A DNA stretch of 64,000 nt from Pithys albifrons albifrons (GCF_047495875.1 NC_092471.1:8639001-8703000), one strand, 5' to 3'; positions 1 to 15,602 are shown, numbered from the stretch's first letter. A program made the numbers and translations. The notes: a model not told the origin generated them from the sequence alone.

Positions 1-3000
1 ATGAATTATAAATTCACTGCATGCTTTGCAATACTTTAAACATGCCACAACTGAGACAGCATCAAACAGAATTGTTTAACAGCATCCAACTTGCCCACTC
101 CCTCCCACTGGTGCTACAGCAGCTGGTAGAATAAAGTGGTTTCTGAACTCCTGGTGTGGCACCTCAGAACATCCTTCTTTCAAATAAACTTCAGGTTTTC
201 CTCTGTTAAAGAAGTCTGCTCAGTAAACAGAGTATGTTTTATCTATCCTCAATCATAAAACCAACACACTCAAATAGTACCACATACACCTGAATTGCTT
301 TCCTATCATCATACTCAGTAATTTGTGAAGTCCTACAGGATGTGCAGTGTGGTTAATGCAGTTAGGATGGACACTGCAGTCTCAGTCCTTGATTTACCAT
401 CCTGTAAGCATTGCAGAGGCTTCTCTAATATATTACACAACAGTATAAAGGGATCAAAAAATTCCATGTTAAAATAGAATTTTTCATACTTGGGAAAGTT
501 TTAATTAACATTCACCTTTAACAACAGAGCTTCTATCACCTCACCACTGATTCTACACTCCCAGCATACAAACATGAGAAATCATCATCTCCACTTCCAA
601 CTCTACACCTGCTCACTATGGCCACAAAAAGGACAAATCTGATCACTGGCAGGACCTTGCATCCCCCTGCCAGGAGCTGCGGGCTGAATTTCACACTGCT
701 GTGCAAGTTCCTCAGATATCTGGTTTGCAGTGTTTGCTCTTGTAGCTGCTGCTGCTGTTATATTTTGCCATCATTCTTTCAGAAATGCCAAAAGAAATAC
801 AAGTATTTATGAATAATGATTCATTTCCTATATAAACCACCACATTTGTTTTAACAATCTTCAGCCTGAATTCAGGAAGATAGTTTAAAAGAATTGTGGT
901 TAAAACCCAAATAAAATTGTTGAGCATTTCAGAGAAGCTAAACTACTTCTGATTCCAGCTCCATAAAATAACAACACTACATCCGTTGGTCATATGCCAC
1001 TGAACACAACTCACATAGTGGATACCCTGTGGAAACGTTTGGGGTTTTTTTTGTCTATGTTTCATCAGTCAGAAAGTTCTGGATTATTTAGGCTTGAAAG
1101 CGCACACAGCCTATGTAGGTTACTTGTATCAGTTACACTCAGCTCTTGAGAAACACCAGCAAATTAGTGACACAAGACATGCTGAGGAGTGCAGAATAAA
1201 GTGTGCAGGGCACAGTCTAGGAAGCCATCAAATGAATAAACCCACTCATCCTCAGGGGCAAACGTGAACACACAGGGAACATGAGAAACACTCGTCACGT
1301 CAGAGGACAGACCTCAGCAAACACGTCCTTCCTACAGCAGGGAAGTTGTTTCCAAATGATGCCCAGAAATCACAAAGCTGGCAGATGCTGGGATCAAGCC
1401 CAAACTACAATGGTAACACGGTCCTTCCTCCAGCACAGCAGTCAACGTGAATTAAAAACATAACAGAAGACAACTGCTGAAAAACAGACTGGTCACTAAA
1501 TCCACAGGGAGCAAGAAGTGAAATTCTAGCCTGGGAACACCAGTGAAGGACACAGTCCCATGTTACACCTGGTTTGACCTGTCACTTGCCTACATTGTGC
1601 TGAATGAAGCCCACCAACCACCCAGCTGCACATTCCAGCAGCAAACAGCTGTCGGAGAGCAGGCAGAGCCCAGCACAGCCAGCACTGACTCCATCCCAGG
1701 AGCACCGAGATTCCTGTCCTGGTGCGGCCACACATCCCCAGCACCTGCTCTGCAAAGGGCAGAGAAAGCAGCACTGGTTAAATCTGACATTAAACTACAC
1801 TCTTAAAGAACTGCTTTAATCTCCAAATAAGTAATTATAAGAAAATCTCCCTCTAAATACTGAGAAGTATATGCCTAAAAAAGCATTATCATCTTAAAAG
1901 TCAGATGTAGACCAGTCTGTGCAGGCACTTTTCAGGTGTACTTTGTACACATTTCTGGAGGCCAGCACAGCCTCCCAGTTTTTATAACAGGCATCAGAGT
2001 TGCACTACCCAAGAGAAGCATTAACCTGTATCAAATATCACCTGATAATCAATAATTAACAAGCAGAAATTTCCACACATAAATGAAAAGTATATAAGTA
2101 TTTAAACATTTTCAATAAAAATCAAATTCAGACACAAAAGAAACCCCATATTATAGACTATAGAAAATACAACTTACGCTACAATTTGCTTCAGTCAGCC
2201 AAGGCATTGCATTTTGAAAAACTCAGTGTCACAACAAAGCCAACGAACTGTTGAAATGATATTCTAGGTAGCAGAACAGATCTTATCCTAAAGGAAATTT
2301 AGTAACTGTATTAAGTAAAGAACTGTTACACACCCAAAGCAGTGCTTGCTAACTGCAATTACAGAATGGCCTTTGTTAATGTACTTTAAAAATACGTTCA
2401 ATAAAAATTTTAATCGATTTGTTCTAGGAACACAAAATAAAACAAGCTGAGCATGTTCACACAACCTTAGAAGTCTTCAGGAATATTTCATGTATAAAAA
2501 AAAAATCAAGTTCTTAGTATATTATTTCACTCACACAGCAAAAGAAAACAGCTCCCTGAAGCAGATGGAGCCACTAATACACCACTAATAAATCACACCC
2601 AAGTAAAACACCTGCAGTTTAAAATGGTATCACAGGCAAGAGGAAAATGCTATATTGGATAGCTATGCTAAACCTAACAATGGTCCTATATTATGCTCTC
2701 AACTTTAGGAGCTTCAGCAATTACAGCATAGCATATTTCAACCACAAGGAATAAATGGAGTTCTGTCCCATTAGGCTGACCCCTAAAAAATCATCTGCAC
2801 ACACAGCGATCCCAGCCAGGGACCAAAGGAGATGGGGACAAGGAAGAGGCTGCAGATGACACACCACAGTGACAGAGAGTTTAAGATGTCAGCACGGGGA
2901 GGGGACAAGGATACAGAAGGGATCAGTGTCCCAAAACACAGGAAAGCACAAGCAAGGCAAGTCAGCTCCCTGTCAGAGCCACAAAGACCTGACAGGTTAA

Positions 3001-6000
3001 TTACTCCCCCCAGTTCACATCAGCTCAGCTCCTTGGACAGCAGCACTGCTCTGTCTCTTCTTCCCCTGGCTCAAACATCTGCACTATCTCATCATTCCCA
3101 GCTGCAGCTCCAAACATCATTCAGAAATGTGCAGAGCACCCAGATGGTCTGGCAGTGGCAGCTGTCCAAAATGCTGTTGTCATCCTATGCCACTCCTCCA
3201 CCCACAATGACAGGCCCCACCAATGACAACGCCCAGACTCCTGTTTGTCTGTGTCCAGAGAACACAGTATATTCCTTGCTACTCCTCTGCTAAAGGCAAT
3301 GTGGGTTCAGCCTCTGTGGTTTTGACTGGAGGAAGGTTTTTAATCACTTTCTCTCAAGAGCACTGGAAGTACAAAGTTAGGACACTCAGCCTACACAGAC
3401 TGCTTCCATTTGCCAGAAGCTCCATTCTGGGCAGTGATGACACAGATCCAGAGGCATCAACCAAACTGCTCTGGAAGAGTTAATGAGAAGGCCAGTTGGC
3501 ATCAGATTGAAAAGTGATAAAAACAGGAGGCAAAATCTCATGAAGCTTCCTAATAAAACAATGTCCACTTCTGCAGACTGAAATTTTCCACTCTTCAGAA
3601 GTGACTCCTGGATTATTCCAGCAAATGTTGTCTGACAATAAAAGCAAAAAAGCCCAAAATGTTAAAGCCCACTTTCTCATTTTCTGCTGGGAAACCTTTT
3701 GATACCCTCTCCAATATCACACACCAACAGGGTATCAGAATCGCCTGTGTCACTGAGAAATTGAATCCTTAGTATTTCCTTATTGCTACGGTTCACAGAT
3801 CCATGTGACAAGCTACTTTGGAATCACTTTCCACTAAATTCCATGCCTTCCCACCTGCCGTGATTCTCATCATCAAAAACATCCTTTACCTGCAGGCTTC
3901 ACCTAAACTACATCATTGGGAGAACAAAAATCTACATATGCAAATAAAGACCTGGGAAAAATGCTCCTAGATCAAGTTAGTCAGCATGATCTCAAACACC
4001 AAACACCATCAGCAAGCTTACTAATTTTGGGGTGCTTTTATGGGTGAAAGTTGAAGCTAAGGGAACACCAGACTGCAGATCAACTTAAAGGCATTAGTTT
4101 TCCTTTATTTTCTGAGGGTATTTTGAGGAGACCCTACAAAGACACAACCACTGAACTGACAATTCAGGACACTGTAGGACAGAAATGTATCCAGAGCACA
4201 GCACAGCTCCCATCACTCACTGCCCTATTATAAGCCACGCAAATGACGTGACAGCTGAACATGATTCATTTCACATTTAGCTTTAGGTAGTGGCAAGTGG
4301 ATGTTTTCTAACATGACAGCTTTAATAGCAAAATGAGATTTGGATTTCTGATGCTACTTGTCCTAGAAATGGACATTAAGAACCTCACAAAGACAAGATC
4401 TTAAACACCAGTACAGCAACAGTCCAGCTTTTTTGGCTCCAATAATCACATCAAAAGAAAAACAAGAGAAGTCACACAACTTTCAGATAACATTGTCAGG
4501 GAACAAAAAAACAGGATCATTCTAGATGTCCCAGCTTGTACCAAGAATCATTTCCACCCTTAAAATTTCCCTTTCTTAATAACCTCTAATAAGTGATTAT
4601 TCTCTGACACTGCATACATTTGTTCTCAACTCCACAAGAAATTACAAGGTTTTGTCAGAGCAAACCTGTGAAAAGCAAAGTTCTTTGTCTTACCTTTCAA
4701 ACTGTGAATTTGCTAAATAGGACATTAGGTTCAAAAGAAAAGGAATGTTTTACCTTCGAGTAGCACAGCTTAAATTGTTAGCTCAGTCAATCCATGATCA
4801 GAAAAAGTAAACTGAAGCTTTAGCTGCATTCTGGTAAGATTTCAACACTACTTAATAATCTACAAATATATACATTTATCTTTCTCAGGTAAGCTGAACA
4901 AACTTCTCAAAAAGTCAAAGGCAATCAGTCTTGCCAGAGTCTCCTTGTACTACTCTGTACAAAGAACTAAGCTTCCTATGTCTTTATCAGCTGTTCTAAT
5001 AAATTACATAAGGCTATCTAATTTGATCTACAACAATTTAACAATTACAGTATTTTCACAAAAGGAGAGTGCTGAGATTTTCAAGATATTAGCAGTGCTT
5101 AACATCTCAAGTATATAAACAACTTTGGAAAGCCCTAAGAAAAACACTCCTTCCATGGTAGAATTAAACATGACACGGTCAGAGTTTTACAAAAGAAAAC
5201 AAAATGTTTTTTCCTCTGAACATTTACACATTAAGTATTTAAATTGCTGTGAAGAGTTTAGATACAAGAGTCTTCAAGAGATGTACATTTCCAATTGTCT
5301 ATATCCAAATCATTATGTGTAACAATACAAAAGCCTTCTAATTTCTGTCCCAATGAATGCTGACAAATAGTGTAAATTTTCAGCAGACACTGTTGACACG
5401 TTACAAACATGTTACTCACCCACACAGTCTCTCATAAGTCATCTGTTTTGTAATGGGAAAATTAATCAGAATAATTTTCAATACATCAATTTAAGGATGT
5501 CTACTGCAACATCTGGAAAAGGCTTTATAAAGAATACAGCACATGTACATATATAAATATTTATGTATCCTTCAAACTAGAAAACCTCAGGCTACCAACA
5601 ACACAAAAACATCTGAATGTTTTGATCAATACTCAAGAATATCTTTGAAGCTGTCTGCTTTCTTGGCTACACGAACTGTTTGATCAACATCTATTGAACA
5701 CTAAGTTTCATATAAAAAAAAGCACCACACAAGTCAGACATGAAGGCTCGGACTGAAGCCCTAATTAGCCAAGCTCCCTGTCTACCAGCAGACCATTCAG
5801 GAGCAGTGAGAGTGAAACCACACTGCACTCTGGCAGCTTCCCTCAGACAGCATTTTAGGGACTTCTTCCCACAAACTGCATCCAGAATTCAGGCTTTAGC
5901 ACTTCACAATTCACTTTTTTCTTCCACTAATTTGTCTAATCACATTTCAATCTAATTTCCATTCAAGATATCCCACGATAATGGAATCTCAATATAATTA

Positions 6001-9000
6001 TACACGAGGTAACAGTGGAGTCTCACAATATAATTACACATTGCAGGAAAGCATCCCTCAGCTACCACCTCCATCATTTCCTAAGGCACCACCCACAGCA
6101 GCTCTCAACTCCAGCGGCTTTGGGACTTCAGAGACTTCCCCACTACTGTTTCCCAAGAAAGCTCCCCTGCTGATCCACCCCTCCGACCTTCTGTACTGCA
6201 TGAAAAGCTACACAATGTGTTGCCTAGTTGTGTTAATTGAACAGGAACAGTTTCATTGAGGTTTAGTCATTAAAAGAAAATTATTATTTGCATACATAAA
6301 GCATCTCAACTTTCTTACTGTTCATGGCAGGATCCCAGGGCTATGTTTCGCCATTCCCAAGGAGTCCAGGTAAATTTTGACATCTAGAACAAAGTTTGGG
6401 AAAAGAAAAAAATATAGTCACACACATTTGCACACTATTATTCACTGTAGATGTTACTTTTAAGAACTGCAGGGTAGAGCATCCCCAACAGAGTTAACCA
6501 CTGCATTCTGAAGCTCTTTGAGCTCTGTCTCCAGCGTGAGTGGAAAATTGGATAGCCCCACTTCTTGCCTGAAGGAAAAGTTCACATAACTCACTAAAAA
6601 TCTGTGGCATCCTGCTTTTTTCCACATATATGGAGTATTTCATACAGAATTCCACAAGATCACAGATCAACATAAAACCAATTTCAACAACTGCATAAGA
6701 AAGTAAGTCTGAGTTAATTTTTGCTTTGAAGCTACTCAGGCAGTCAGTCACTCTCTCAGAAGTACAGCCACCATTTTATGTAAATCAGTAAATGCAAACA
6801 AGTTACAGAAGGTACAGAATTCATACCTTGCATCATGATCCTAAGCCAAGCATGCTTTTCATAAATTCCCCCCACTGCTGCTACCACAGCAGGAAGCTCT
6901 GGCTGGACTTGCAAAGGGAGCACCAGTCACAGTGGAGTTGAAAGAGCACAAAGTCACAGTGAAAAGTCATCTTAACAACCATAGAACAATGGGACAGAGG
7001 GATTTAGGAGGAGACACTGCATTTGTTTTTAAAGCTGAAAAGACATCATGTCCAATTGCAAAGGAAAACAGCAAGCAGCTACCCCAAAACACAAGGAGCC
7101 ATTTGCAATGGCAGTTGTTTTAATTCATTCTAACATAAAGCTGAGGAAACACTGGCAATAATGCTGTGAGCTCTTGTTTCCTCTGCATTTCCCCTCAGAA
7201 AAGAAAAAAACTGAAGCATTACACTTGGCAACTCATTCTCACATTCAGTCATTACCAATAAGTGAGGGTCACTTCTCTCATTCAATGAACAAACAGTATT
7301 TTTTCCATTAAAGGTTTTTGCCAACCTGAAATTATTCACCCAGTTAAAACAATAAAATAATACTAACAACAAAATCACATAGGAAAGCACAGGTTAACCA
7401 ATAGTAACACATTAGAAGCACTATGAGACATTCAAACTTCTTAACCAAAACAAAAGGTTTATCTGAACATTAGGGGCTATTGCAAGGCTTATGTCATGAA
7501 GATTTCATTCTTTTTGATACTCCTCCTTAAAATGTGTCAAATTACTTCACTTTTTATATATGCACATCTATGCATGGCAGCAATCAGAAATATCCATGTT
7601 CCAGAATTAAAATATCACTGTGTCAGGAATGACACACACAATTCATCAGGAAGCCTCTTACACAGGTTGGTTTGGTGAAGAAAGCCAGAAAGACAAGAAG
7701 TTAGAAAAGTACTTTCTGGTGACAAGAAGCCCCCTAAAACTGGACTAAGATCCAGGCTTCCCACCATCCCCTGAGAGCATTTTGCATAACCTGCATCTCG
7801 GCAAAGCCGTGTCAGGCTGCCCCAGTGACACACACGGGCATTACAGTGGAGGGCCTTATGAAAGGCTCTCAGTAATGAATATCTCAAACAATGTCAGACT
7901 TGTTACACACATCTGGGATGGCACTGAAACAATAAAGCCAACACAAAGATAGCGTTTTTTTCCTCCAACCCACTCATTTTTTCCTCCTCCCATTTCTTTT
8001 TCCACCATTATTTATGCTTGACTCCTTGTTCAGGACTGTAAAGCGTTGCCATGCAACCTCTTTATCTTGCACATTCGCGTTTTCCGGCCCAACTCCATCC
8101 TACCATTAATTTTACTAATGAATAAACAGTCTGAACTAGTAGGGGGAGCTGGTTACAACCACAACATGGACTTTTCCGTAAGCACGTGGGGAAGACAGGA
8201 CAGTGCTGTACAGCACCTGGCAGCTCTGCCATCCCCTGCATCCCCACAAAACATGTCTAGATTTAATCACTTCTTTTACTCCACACCAGCAGATCACTGC
8301 AGATTAACCAGAAAATACACTCATTCCCTACGAGGATGATGAATTGGATTTTCTTACTTCCGTTGTAGTCATGGGGTTATTTGCAGGGAGAAGCCACATT
8401 CCTGCCCACCGAGCAGCCCTTTAACTCATGAACCTCTGCTCTGGATCTCCTCCTCTGGGTACAGCTGTGCCAGGGAAGTGCTCAGCACCCTCAGCTGCTG
8501 TCACTGCTCTCTACCAGGAGGCTCCAGCTGAGCTGCTCTTAAGTACTTTCTAACCTATTTACTCAGGATCAACTGATACAAAGAGTGATTATTTAGGCTG
8601 TTTAAACCACTCCAGCTTATTTTGGCTGGCATTCTGCAGAAGAGCTCACATAAATGTCTAAGCTGCCAGAGGTAAGGTTTACAACCAACCCCCTTACTGA
8701 AATATTTTCTACTTCTACAAACTGGGAATGATAGCCAACAGCAAAGAAAGCCAACAGCAGACAAGAAATCCTTGCTGTCATCCCAAAAGAAACTAGGGCT
8801 GCTGGCACACTCATCTTCACCCAAGAAATCAATTTTAAGAGGAAGGAAAGTCTTACATCTGCTCAGCCCTTTCCAGGGAAGTAATTTCACCCAGCTCTCA
8901 GAGGACACAGAACTCTGAGCTCCATGAGCCAGTACAGCCATGGGAGCACCTATAATAACACTGCACAGAAGCCTCTGCCCTTGCAGGAAGGCTGGTAAAG

Positions 9001-12000
9001 GAAGGAAGATGCTGGTAAAGTCCATAAAGTTGCCTTAGGGCTACAACTTTTGAAAGAGAAAAATGCTACCACCACAGGCTAGAGTTAGACTACAGCTTAC
9101 TAAGAAGTTACCAACAACATTAACAGTTCTTTTATTCAGTTGTACCCACCCCACCCGTCGCCACCACAAACCCCAGAAAGTCTACAGTACCACAGCATGA
9201 TTTGGGAACAGAAACTGCCTTTTCATTCTGCACTTGTGAGGCACTATCATACCAAAGTCTTGGTGCATCACTGTGGCTCCTAAATACCATCAGGTATACA
9301 CATAAGCTAGAACATTTTAAAAAAATTAAATAAGGAATTGTGGTAGGAACACAAAAGGTCAGGGTTACTATCTTCTTGCTAAAAACAGATGCCAGGGGAG
9401 TTGTAACATGGTCCATTTAGAGCCTCATGGCAAACTCCTCCAAACACTGATTTTTACATTAAGATAAGCTACTAAACCATTCCTAAGAAAGATCAGCAAA
9501 GACAGAGGCCAGGCTCTCTTGTAGAAAGTGCCACCACCAGCATCACTGAGATAAGTGATTGAGTTACTGACACTTCCACCAACTCTTTATATAACAATAT
9601 AAACCCCCCTTTTGGACATTAAAGGCAAGATTTTTCAGACTCAAGGGTAAAACATGGTACAAAGTCTCACTTGGATCACAGAACCCCTCACACTGGTCCT
9701 TCTGCCATTAAAGATGTCAGTGTTTGATACTGTCCAAGCCTGATGAAGAACAGCAACATTGAATGCTGTCACAGTTACTGTTACTCCCTCACTACAAATG
9801 TGAGCAACCATAAGAGACTGGTCCTACAACCACCAAGGAATCAGTGTAAGGCAGCTCAAGCAATCCAGTAAATGCAATATTGCTGAATTATCTATATTTC
9901 TCCTTCAGTTCTTTTGTCCTAATTTCCAGTTTGAATGTGTAAGCTTGCAAACTCTTTAGTTTATATCTCTCATAGGACATACACCCTGATGGAAATACTT
10001 TAACTTCACTATATAAAAACAAGCTTAGAACAGCAATCCCCCCCAAAAAAGAGCCCAGATTAAATTTCTAGCTGTAAAATCATTGCTATATTATAAATTC
10101 AACATTAATGAAAATCAAGCTGGTAACATTCTGCTCCTGTTAAAAGCTTCCAACATAAACAGGCAATGGACTATAGGTGTTAATAAGAGTCAACCTCACA
10201 CACATTTTGTAACTTCTAGTTGCTACTACTTAAAAAGTTTCTCCCAGATGAAAGACGACCAGGAATGTGAGTGGTAGGGATAACTATTAACAGAAGCCTT
10301 CTACAACTCTGGCACCATGATAAAAAATCAGCTTCTAAAAAAACATATATATACATAGAATACATGCCAGCATCTGTAGGATCCTAGTGCCATTCACGGC
10401 TGTCTTTAAATAACGGATGTACCACTCACTTCCTCTGTTCTATTCACAATCTGTGGGCAGCCATAAAATTGCCCAGAATCATGTGTGTTTCGTAACACTA
10501 AGGCTGCTGGAGAGCCAGGCACTGAGAAGCCAGAATTTGACAAGGCAGAAGAGCAACCCCATTTATTTCTCTCTGCTTCCTTCAAGAACCAGATAACATC
10601 TGTGAGCAGGATGCAGGGCAGTGTTTGAATACTCCAGAGCGGAGACAAAAGTTTTCCCCCTGCCCTAATGTAGTGCATAATGCACACTTTAATGTAAACA
10701 TTTACCTGAAAACATTACTTTATACGTTATGTGAATCATTCAGCTCCCTCACAGATGAAAAACAGGTTGGAAAACAGCAGTCCCAGGAACAGCTCTTTAA
10801 AGGTATCTGGAAACGTGACAGGTTTGAAGTGGGAGCACTGCCCTTGCTGAGTTCAGTGATGCTCCATCCCCGGTGTGTGCTGGGAGAAGCTGTACTGCCT
10901 GTCCTTCGTTCCTGCTTCTACCTGTCAGAGCAAGGTGTAGCCAAGGGGTGAGTTAGCAAACTGATAAAAACATCACTGAGTGGGTAAATTTCCCATGAGA
11001 TAAGCAGCATAAAAGAAATCACCCTGCAATCACACAACCATTAGCTCTGCCAACAGAGCTGCAGCAGATGAGGGGACAAGGCAGGACCACCAGAGGTGTC
11101 TCTGATGAGGTACCTGCAGCACCAAACTGTCTCCAAAGCCTCCAGCACCACAGTTTGCCCTCCAAGTGTGAATCTTTTGGTTAATTTTCAATCCATGACA
11201 AGTTTATGAAGAAGTTTAACATTTATTTCTTATAGAATTATTTAAATATGTATAAAACATACACTAATCATGTATGACAGAAACGGAGCTGCACAAAAAA
11301 CACCAGCAGTTTTGCCCTGTTGAGAGCCTTCCACGTGCATCACTGTCTGGGCAACCTCCAGAGCAGGGGCCCTTGGAAAGGGAGAGCAAAATGCACAACT
11401 TGGCAGTCCAAGCAGCCATGGGGCACCTGGTAAGACTGATGCTTTAAATACGGAAATGGAGAAGGTTTTAAGTTTTCCCCAAAATTTAAGCAACCAGAAG
11501 TCAGGGCAAAAGGTCTGAGAACTTCTTTGAAAGTAAAACTTCTGTTGACAATCTATTTTCATTTCTACTTTCACCTGTGCAGAAGCTTTCTCATATTTTA
11601 AAATATTTCACATTAAAGTAACTAAGCAGAATAGGTTAAAAAAAGGAGAGTGTGTGGGCATTGCCAAACAAATCTCACATTTCACAACTACAGAATACAC
11701 CATCAAGCAGCTGCATCAATCACAAAGAAGGTAAAACAAAAGCCCAAAGGAATCATATGACCACTGTCATTAACATTAACAAAGCACCGTGTCCACAAAA
11801 GGAAACAAAATTACATATTTCCTACTGCAAGTTTAAAACAAAAACATTGATAACACAAATCAGTAGCTGGTGCATTCTTCAAAAAGCAGTACAGCAGATT
11901 CACTTTAGAACAGCTTCTCAAAGCAGGCATTGAAGACAGCAAATTCATTACAGGACAATGAACATGGAAAAATCACTCAAATTTTCTTACTGTTAGTCTT

Positions 12001-13434
12001 CTGAAATACATAGGCCAATTAGAGGAGCCAGATCTAAATCTTGTCCCAGCTTGCAAGCTCCTTTTGGGTTCAAACAGATCCCCTACTACCCCACAATCCA
12101 AAAAGTATCTTCAGGAAATCCACTTCTGAAACACTCCTGTCACCAACACCAAGTCACACATTCCAACTCCCTGTATCTCCCATCCCAACACACTTCCAGC
12201 CCAGTTCCCTTGTCACAACCTCCTGACACAGGATACAGGCTGTCCACACTACATGACACAGCCACGCTTTTCCCACGAAACATCTACTACTCTGTAAAGC
12301 CCTCAGAGGCAAAGCTTTACAAAAATAATTCAGATGAAACTGGAAAATTTATCAATTCTCTTGAATGCCCACTGAAAGCCTGCCTTTGCTTCCAGGGATT
12401 ACAGTCTAACACTGCTTAACTGCTTCATAGTTTTTCAAAGACACTTTGCTTAGGGATAGGAAATGTACCCAGAAAAATTTCTTCCACTGTAGCGGGTTTG
12501 ATTTATCCATGAAGCTCTAATCTCCCAATTTTAATTAACCTGTTTCATCCCAAATACTTAAAAAGAAAACCATAAAAAAGTTTCCAGTCAGTATTCTGAT
12601 AATGCAATACATCTGTGAGAATTAAAAAAAAATCTGAGAGAACCCTGAAAGGCAAGCAGAACATACGTTGCCCCATCTATTTAAGCTTTTACCTCCCACT
12701 CACACTGACATCCATACACACTATGCCAGATCTGTGATAAAGGCATCTATCCCTGTGAACCCAGCCCCAGGCTGCCAAAATAAACTTTGATAAGCTATTA
12801 AGAGTAATTAGAAAAGTTTTGCACTACTGATACAGTGAAACAGCCAAACACAAAATACGTTCTGAGGATGCAGCTCTTAAATGCTTCATAATCGTTCAAC
12901 TTTTGCCACAGCAGTTTCACAGAAAGTTTGGCCAGCAACAGACATATCATCTAAGAGTGTAAAGAAAAAAAACCAAACCCAAACTGATACTAAGCATCAC
13001 AGCTACTTCAGCAATGTAACAACCATGAAAAAGCCAAGCATGCTTGACAGCTTTGCTTGTGGTATTTGTGGAGGTTAAAGAGTAGTGCGAGCAGAAACAC
13101 TTCAGCACAACACATTGCAGATTCCTTTGGAGTCTCTACCAACACATTTCTCTGTAGTGTGCACTAATTATGCCTTTCTAACAGCTGGACCACACTAAGA
13201 ACATACAGCCCTGGAGGTAAGATCATTTATCTCTTATTTCAGCCAACAGACACTTTAAGATCCAGACATTCTGGGCCTGATCACCCCTGTCAAAGAAACA
13301 TATACAAGTATCATATTATACTGAGATACACTCAACATGAGGTAGCTTTTTGATTTCTTTTTTCAAGAACTCCAACATTTTTCTCAGTCTGTTGGAAAAC
13401 AAAATAAATTAAAAACTACACTTGTTACTAGACC
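1..13434. other. AT-rich non-coding region, probably intron or gene flank
   Basis: No exon with a recognisable protein, no RNA gene and no clear transposon were found. The open frames are short and have no family resemblance; the longest (153 codons, 2832-3293, plus strand) is Ser/Gln-rich with no domain. If the CpG island at 15 kb drives a leftward gene, this whole stretch is its first intron. Confidence 0.6.
5982..6039 (+). repeat. Imperfect 34-bp-period direct repeat, two copies
   Basis: TGGAATCTCAATATAATTA at 5982 recurs as TGGAGTCTCACAATATAATT at 6016, each followed by ACAC. It is a local duplication with small indels and no known family. Confidence 0.6.
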
Positions 13435-13550
13435 TCATAGAATGATTTGGGTTCAAAGGGACCTTAAAGATCATCTGGCATGGGCAGGGGCACCTCCCTG
13501 AAGATCAGGTTGCCTAATGCCCCATCCAACCTGGCTTCAAATTCAGGGGG
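13435..13550 (-). mobile_element. CR1 LINE fragment, 3' end
   Basis: It begins at the left with CATAGAATGATTTGGGTT, then GGGACCTTAAAGATCATCTG and CCCCATCCAACCTGGC, the reverse complement of the avian CR1 3' region. It is a short, diverged 5'-truncated copy. Confidence 0.75.
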
Positions 13551-15468
13551 GAAACAGCAAGGCTTTACTTTGTATGCTCAATCCCACTCTGCTTCTGGAC
13601 AGTTCACGTGCCAGTACAAGAACCCTTCCTGCAGCAGCTCCATCTCACTTCCCCCTTGAGCCCCACACGCTGCCTCGGTACCGATACCAGCTGAATATAC
13701 TCCCTTTGCTTCCACTCAGTCCTGTCTTGAGCAACCCAAATCCTCACAGGCTTTTTGAGGCGATCCCAGTGCTCATCACAACTCCACAGACAAGCTTTGC
13801 TGTAATTTGTAGGACTCCAGTACAAACTAGATCAGGGAATCTGGGCATGACCCTTTTTTTCTGGCTGGGTACGTTTGCTGATCTGCTTCATGCATCACCA
13901 GAAGTTGTGTCAATGATAACATAAATTGCAGAAGTCTCCAAGCCACTACTACTGCTACAGATTAGGTACAGTTGAACTACGGCCTCAGATGACTTTCAGT
14001 TTAGTGAATCTTTTACAGAAGAGCAGAAGAAATTCTTTAAAGCAATAATAAAAGAAAAGCTGGCAGAGGCAAAGTCACTTTAATTCATTTTTGACACCTA
14101 GTGTCAAGCCAAGGCTCACTAGAAGCAGTCTGGCTTCTTTGAAGCAGAGCAGCATGCTAATTTGTGCTGGCAGCTCACTACAATTTTTTGAACTTCAGAA
14201 GTGAAGGGAAATGTTTAGAAGCACAATTTTGAAAATCACAGAATCAAAGAGATCACAAGAAATGCATTCAAGATAGCACTTAATCCTAGTTACTACCCAA
14301 ACTTCTTTTACTATCAACACTCCGCAGCATATTCTAGTATTAAACAGGACTGCAGAACAGGCTTTACCATGAAATCAGAGAAGTGGGAAGAGTGCCCTGA
14401 AGGTTACTCATTAGCATTATCTCTATGTGTAGCTCACTGGGGAAAGAATAAGGAAGACTTCTCCGTGGCATTCTATTCAAATGTATGAGGCATATTTAAA
14501 ATGGGTAAGGGAGATATTTCTCATGCAGACTTCACAGCTGGTCCAAGTCAGCATCAGTTTCATTAACACTCAGAACATCCAAGCTGAAGAGCCCTTTGCC
14601 ACACAAAACTGAGAGCGATGTGCACCTTCCATCTCCTGAATTATACAAAGGACCCGAGCCAGGGCTCCGAGGGTTCTCAAGTTAACATTGCACTTTTCAT
14701 ACGGAGGCGAAATGTCCCGAACAGTACCTACTAAAAACAGAGCTTGGCCTATATTTTACGCGAACAGGGAGAAGAGGAAACCAGCCAGTTAATTACAAGC
14801 CACAGCTACATCCCCATGTCTAATGGCCGCATCTCAGAACTAACCCCCAAAACTCCCTCCCGCAGCCAGAGCTCATCCAGCCTATTTAAAGACCACGGGA
14901 ACAATGAGCTCTGACGAGCAGAACGGGCCGGGGGAAGAAAGAGAACGCTTACAATGGCTGCACAACAAAGCCTGGAAAAGGAGAGTTACAGACACTTTGG
15001 CAGCGCGGCACAAACCGAGCAGCGCGGTCCGGCCGGCCAGGGCAGCCCCGCTGCGCTCCCAGCCATTCCCACCCGGAGTCCCGTCTTGCCGGACCCCCGT
15101 CCCTGCCTCGCCAGCCTCCCCTGCCCCAGCGGGGCACCCCGAGCCCTCCCGCTCTGCCCCGGCCAGCGCAGCCCCGGGGCGCCCCGACGGCCGCGGGGGC
15201 AGCGCCGCTGCCTCCCCACGAGCGGAGTGTCCCGCACGGAGCTCACCCCACGGAGTGCCGCGGTAACGCCCCGCTCCCGTCCCGCACCAGGGACCCCGCG
15301 CCGCCCGCCCCTCCATCCCGCCGGGGCAGCCCCCGCGGCCGAACGCGCCCACCCAGCAAAACCCGCCGAGCGCGGCCGCACAGGCCCCGCAGGACGCGGC
15401 GCCCCCCGGCCCCGCCGGGCCCCCTGGCGGGGCAGACCCGGGCGCGGGTCCCCGCGGGCCGCCCTCAC

Positions 15469-15600
15469 CTGCGGGCAGCGGCCGCACGGCCCGGCCCGGC
15501 GCGGGCCCCGCTCCGGAGCGTCCCCGAAGAGCCGCGCGCGGCCCCGCGACCCGCGCCCGCCCCGCCCGGACCCGCGTCACCGCCGCGGCCGCGCGCGTGC
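15469..15600 (-). other. Candidate non-coding first exon, minus strand
   Basis: On the minus strand CCCGCAG|GTGAGG (exon end 15469, intron from 15468) is an excellent donor placed just downstream of the NRF1-type site. A transcript starting near 15,600 would have a 5' UTR exon of about 130 nt. I see no ATG of a recognisable protein in it. The start is a guess. If the gene is KLHL13, its coding exons must lie left of the window, making the first intron longer than 15 kb. Confidence 0.45.
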
Positions 15601-15602
15601 AC

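Noticed and set aside
2832..3293. 153-codon plus-strand frame
   Set aside because: Ser/Gln-rich with no domain, no CpG promoter and no splice context; probably chance.
1..15000. KLHL13 coding exons (BTB, BACK, Kelch)
   Set aside because: I looked on the minus strand for the conserved BTB-domain start and Kelch motifs and saw none; the KLHL13 link therefore rests on synteny only.
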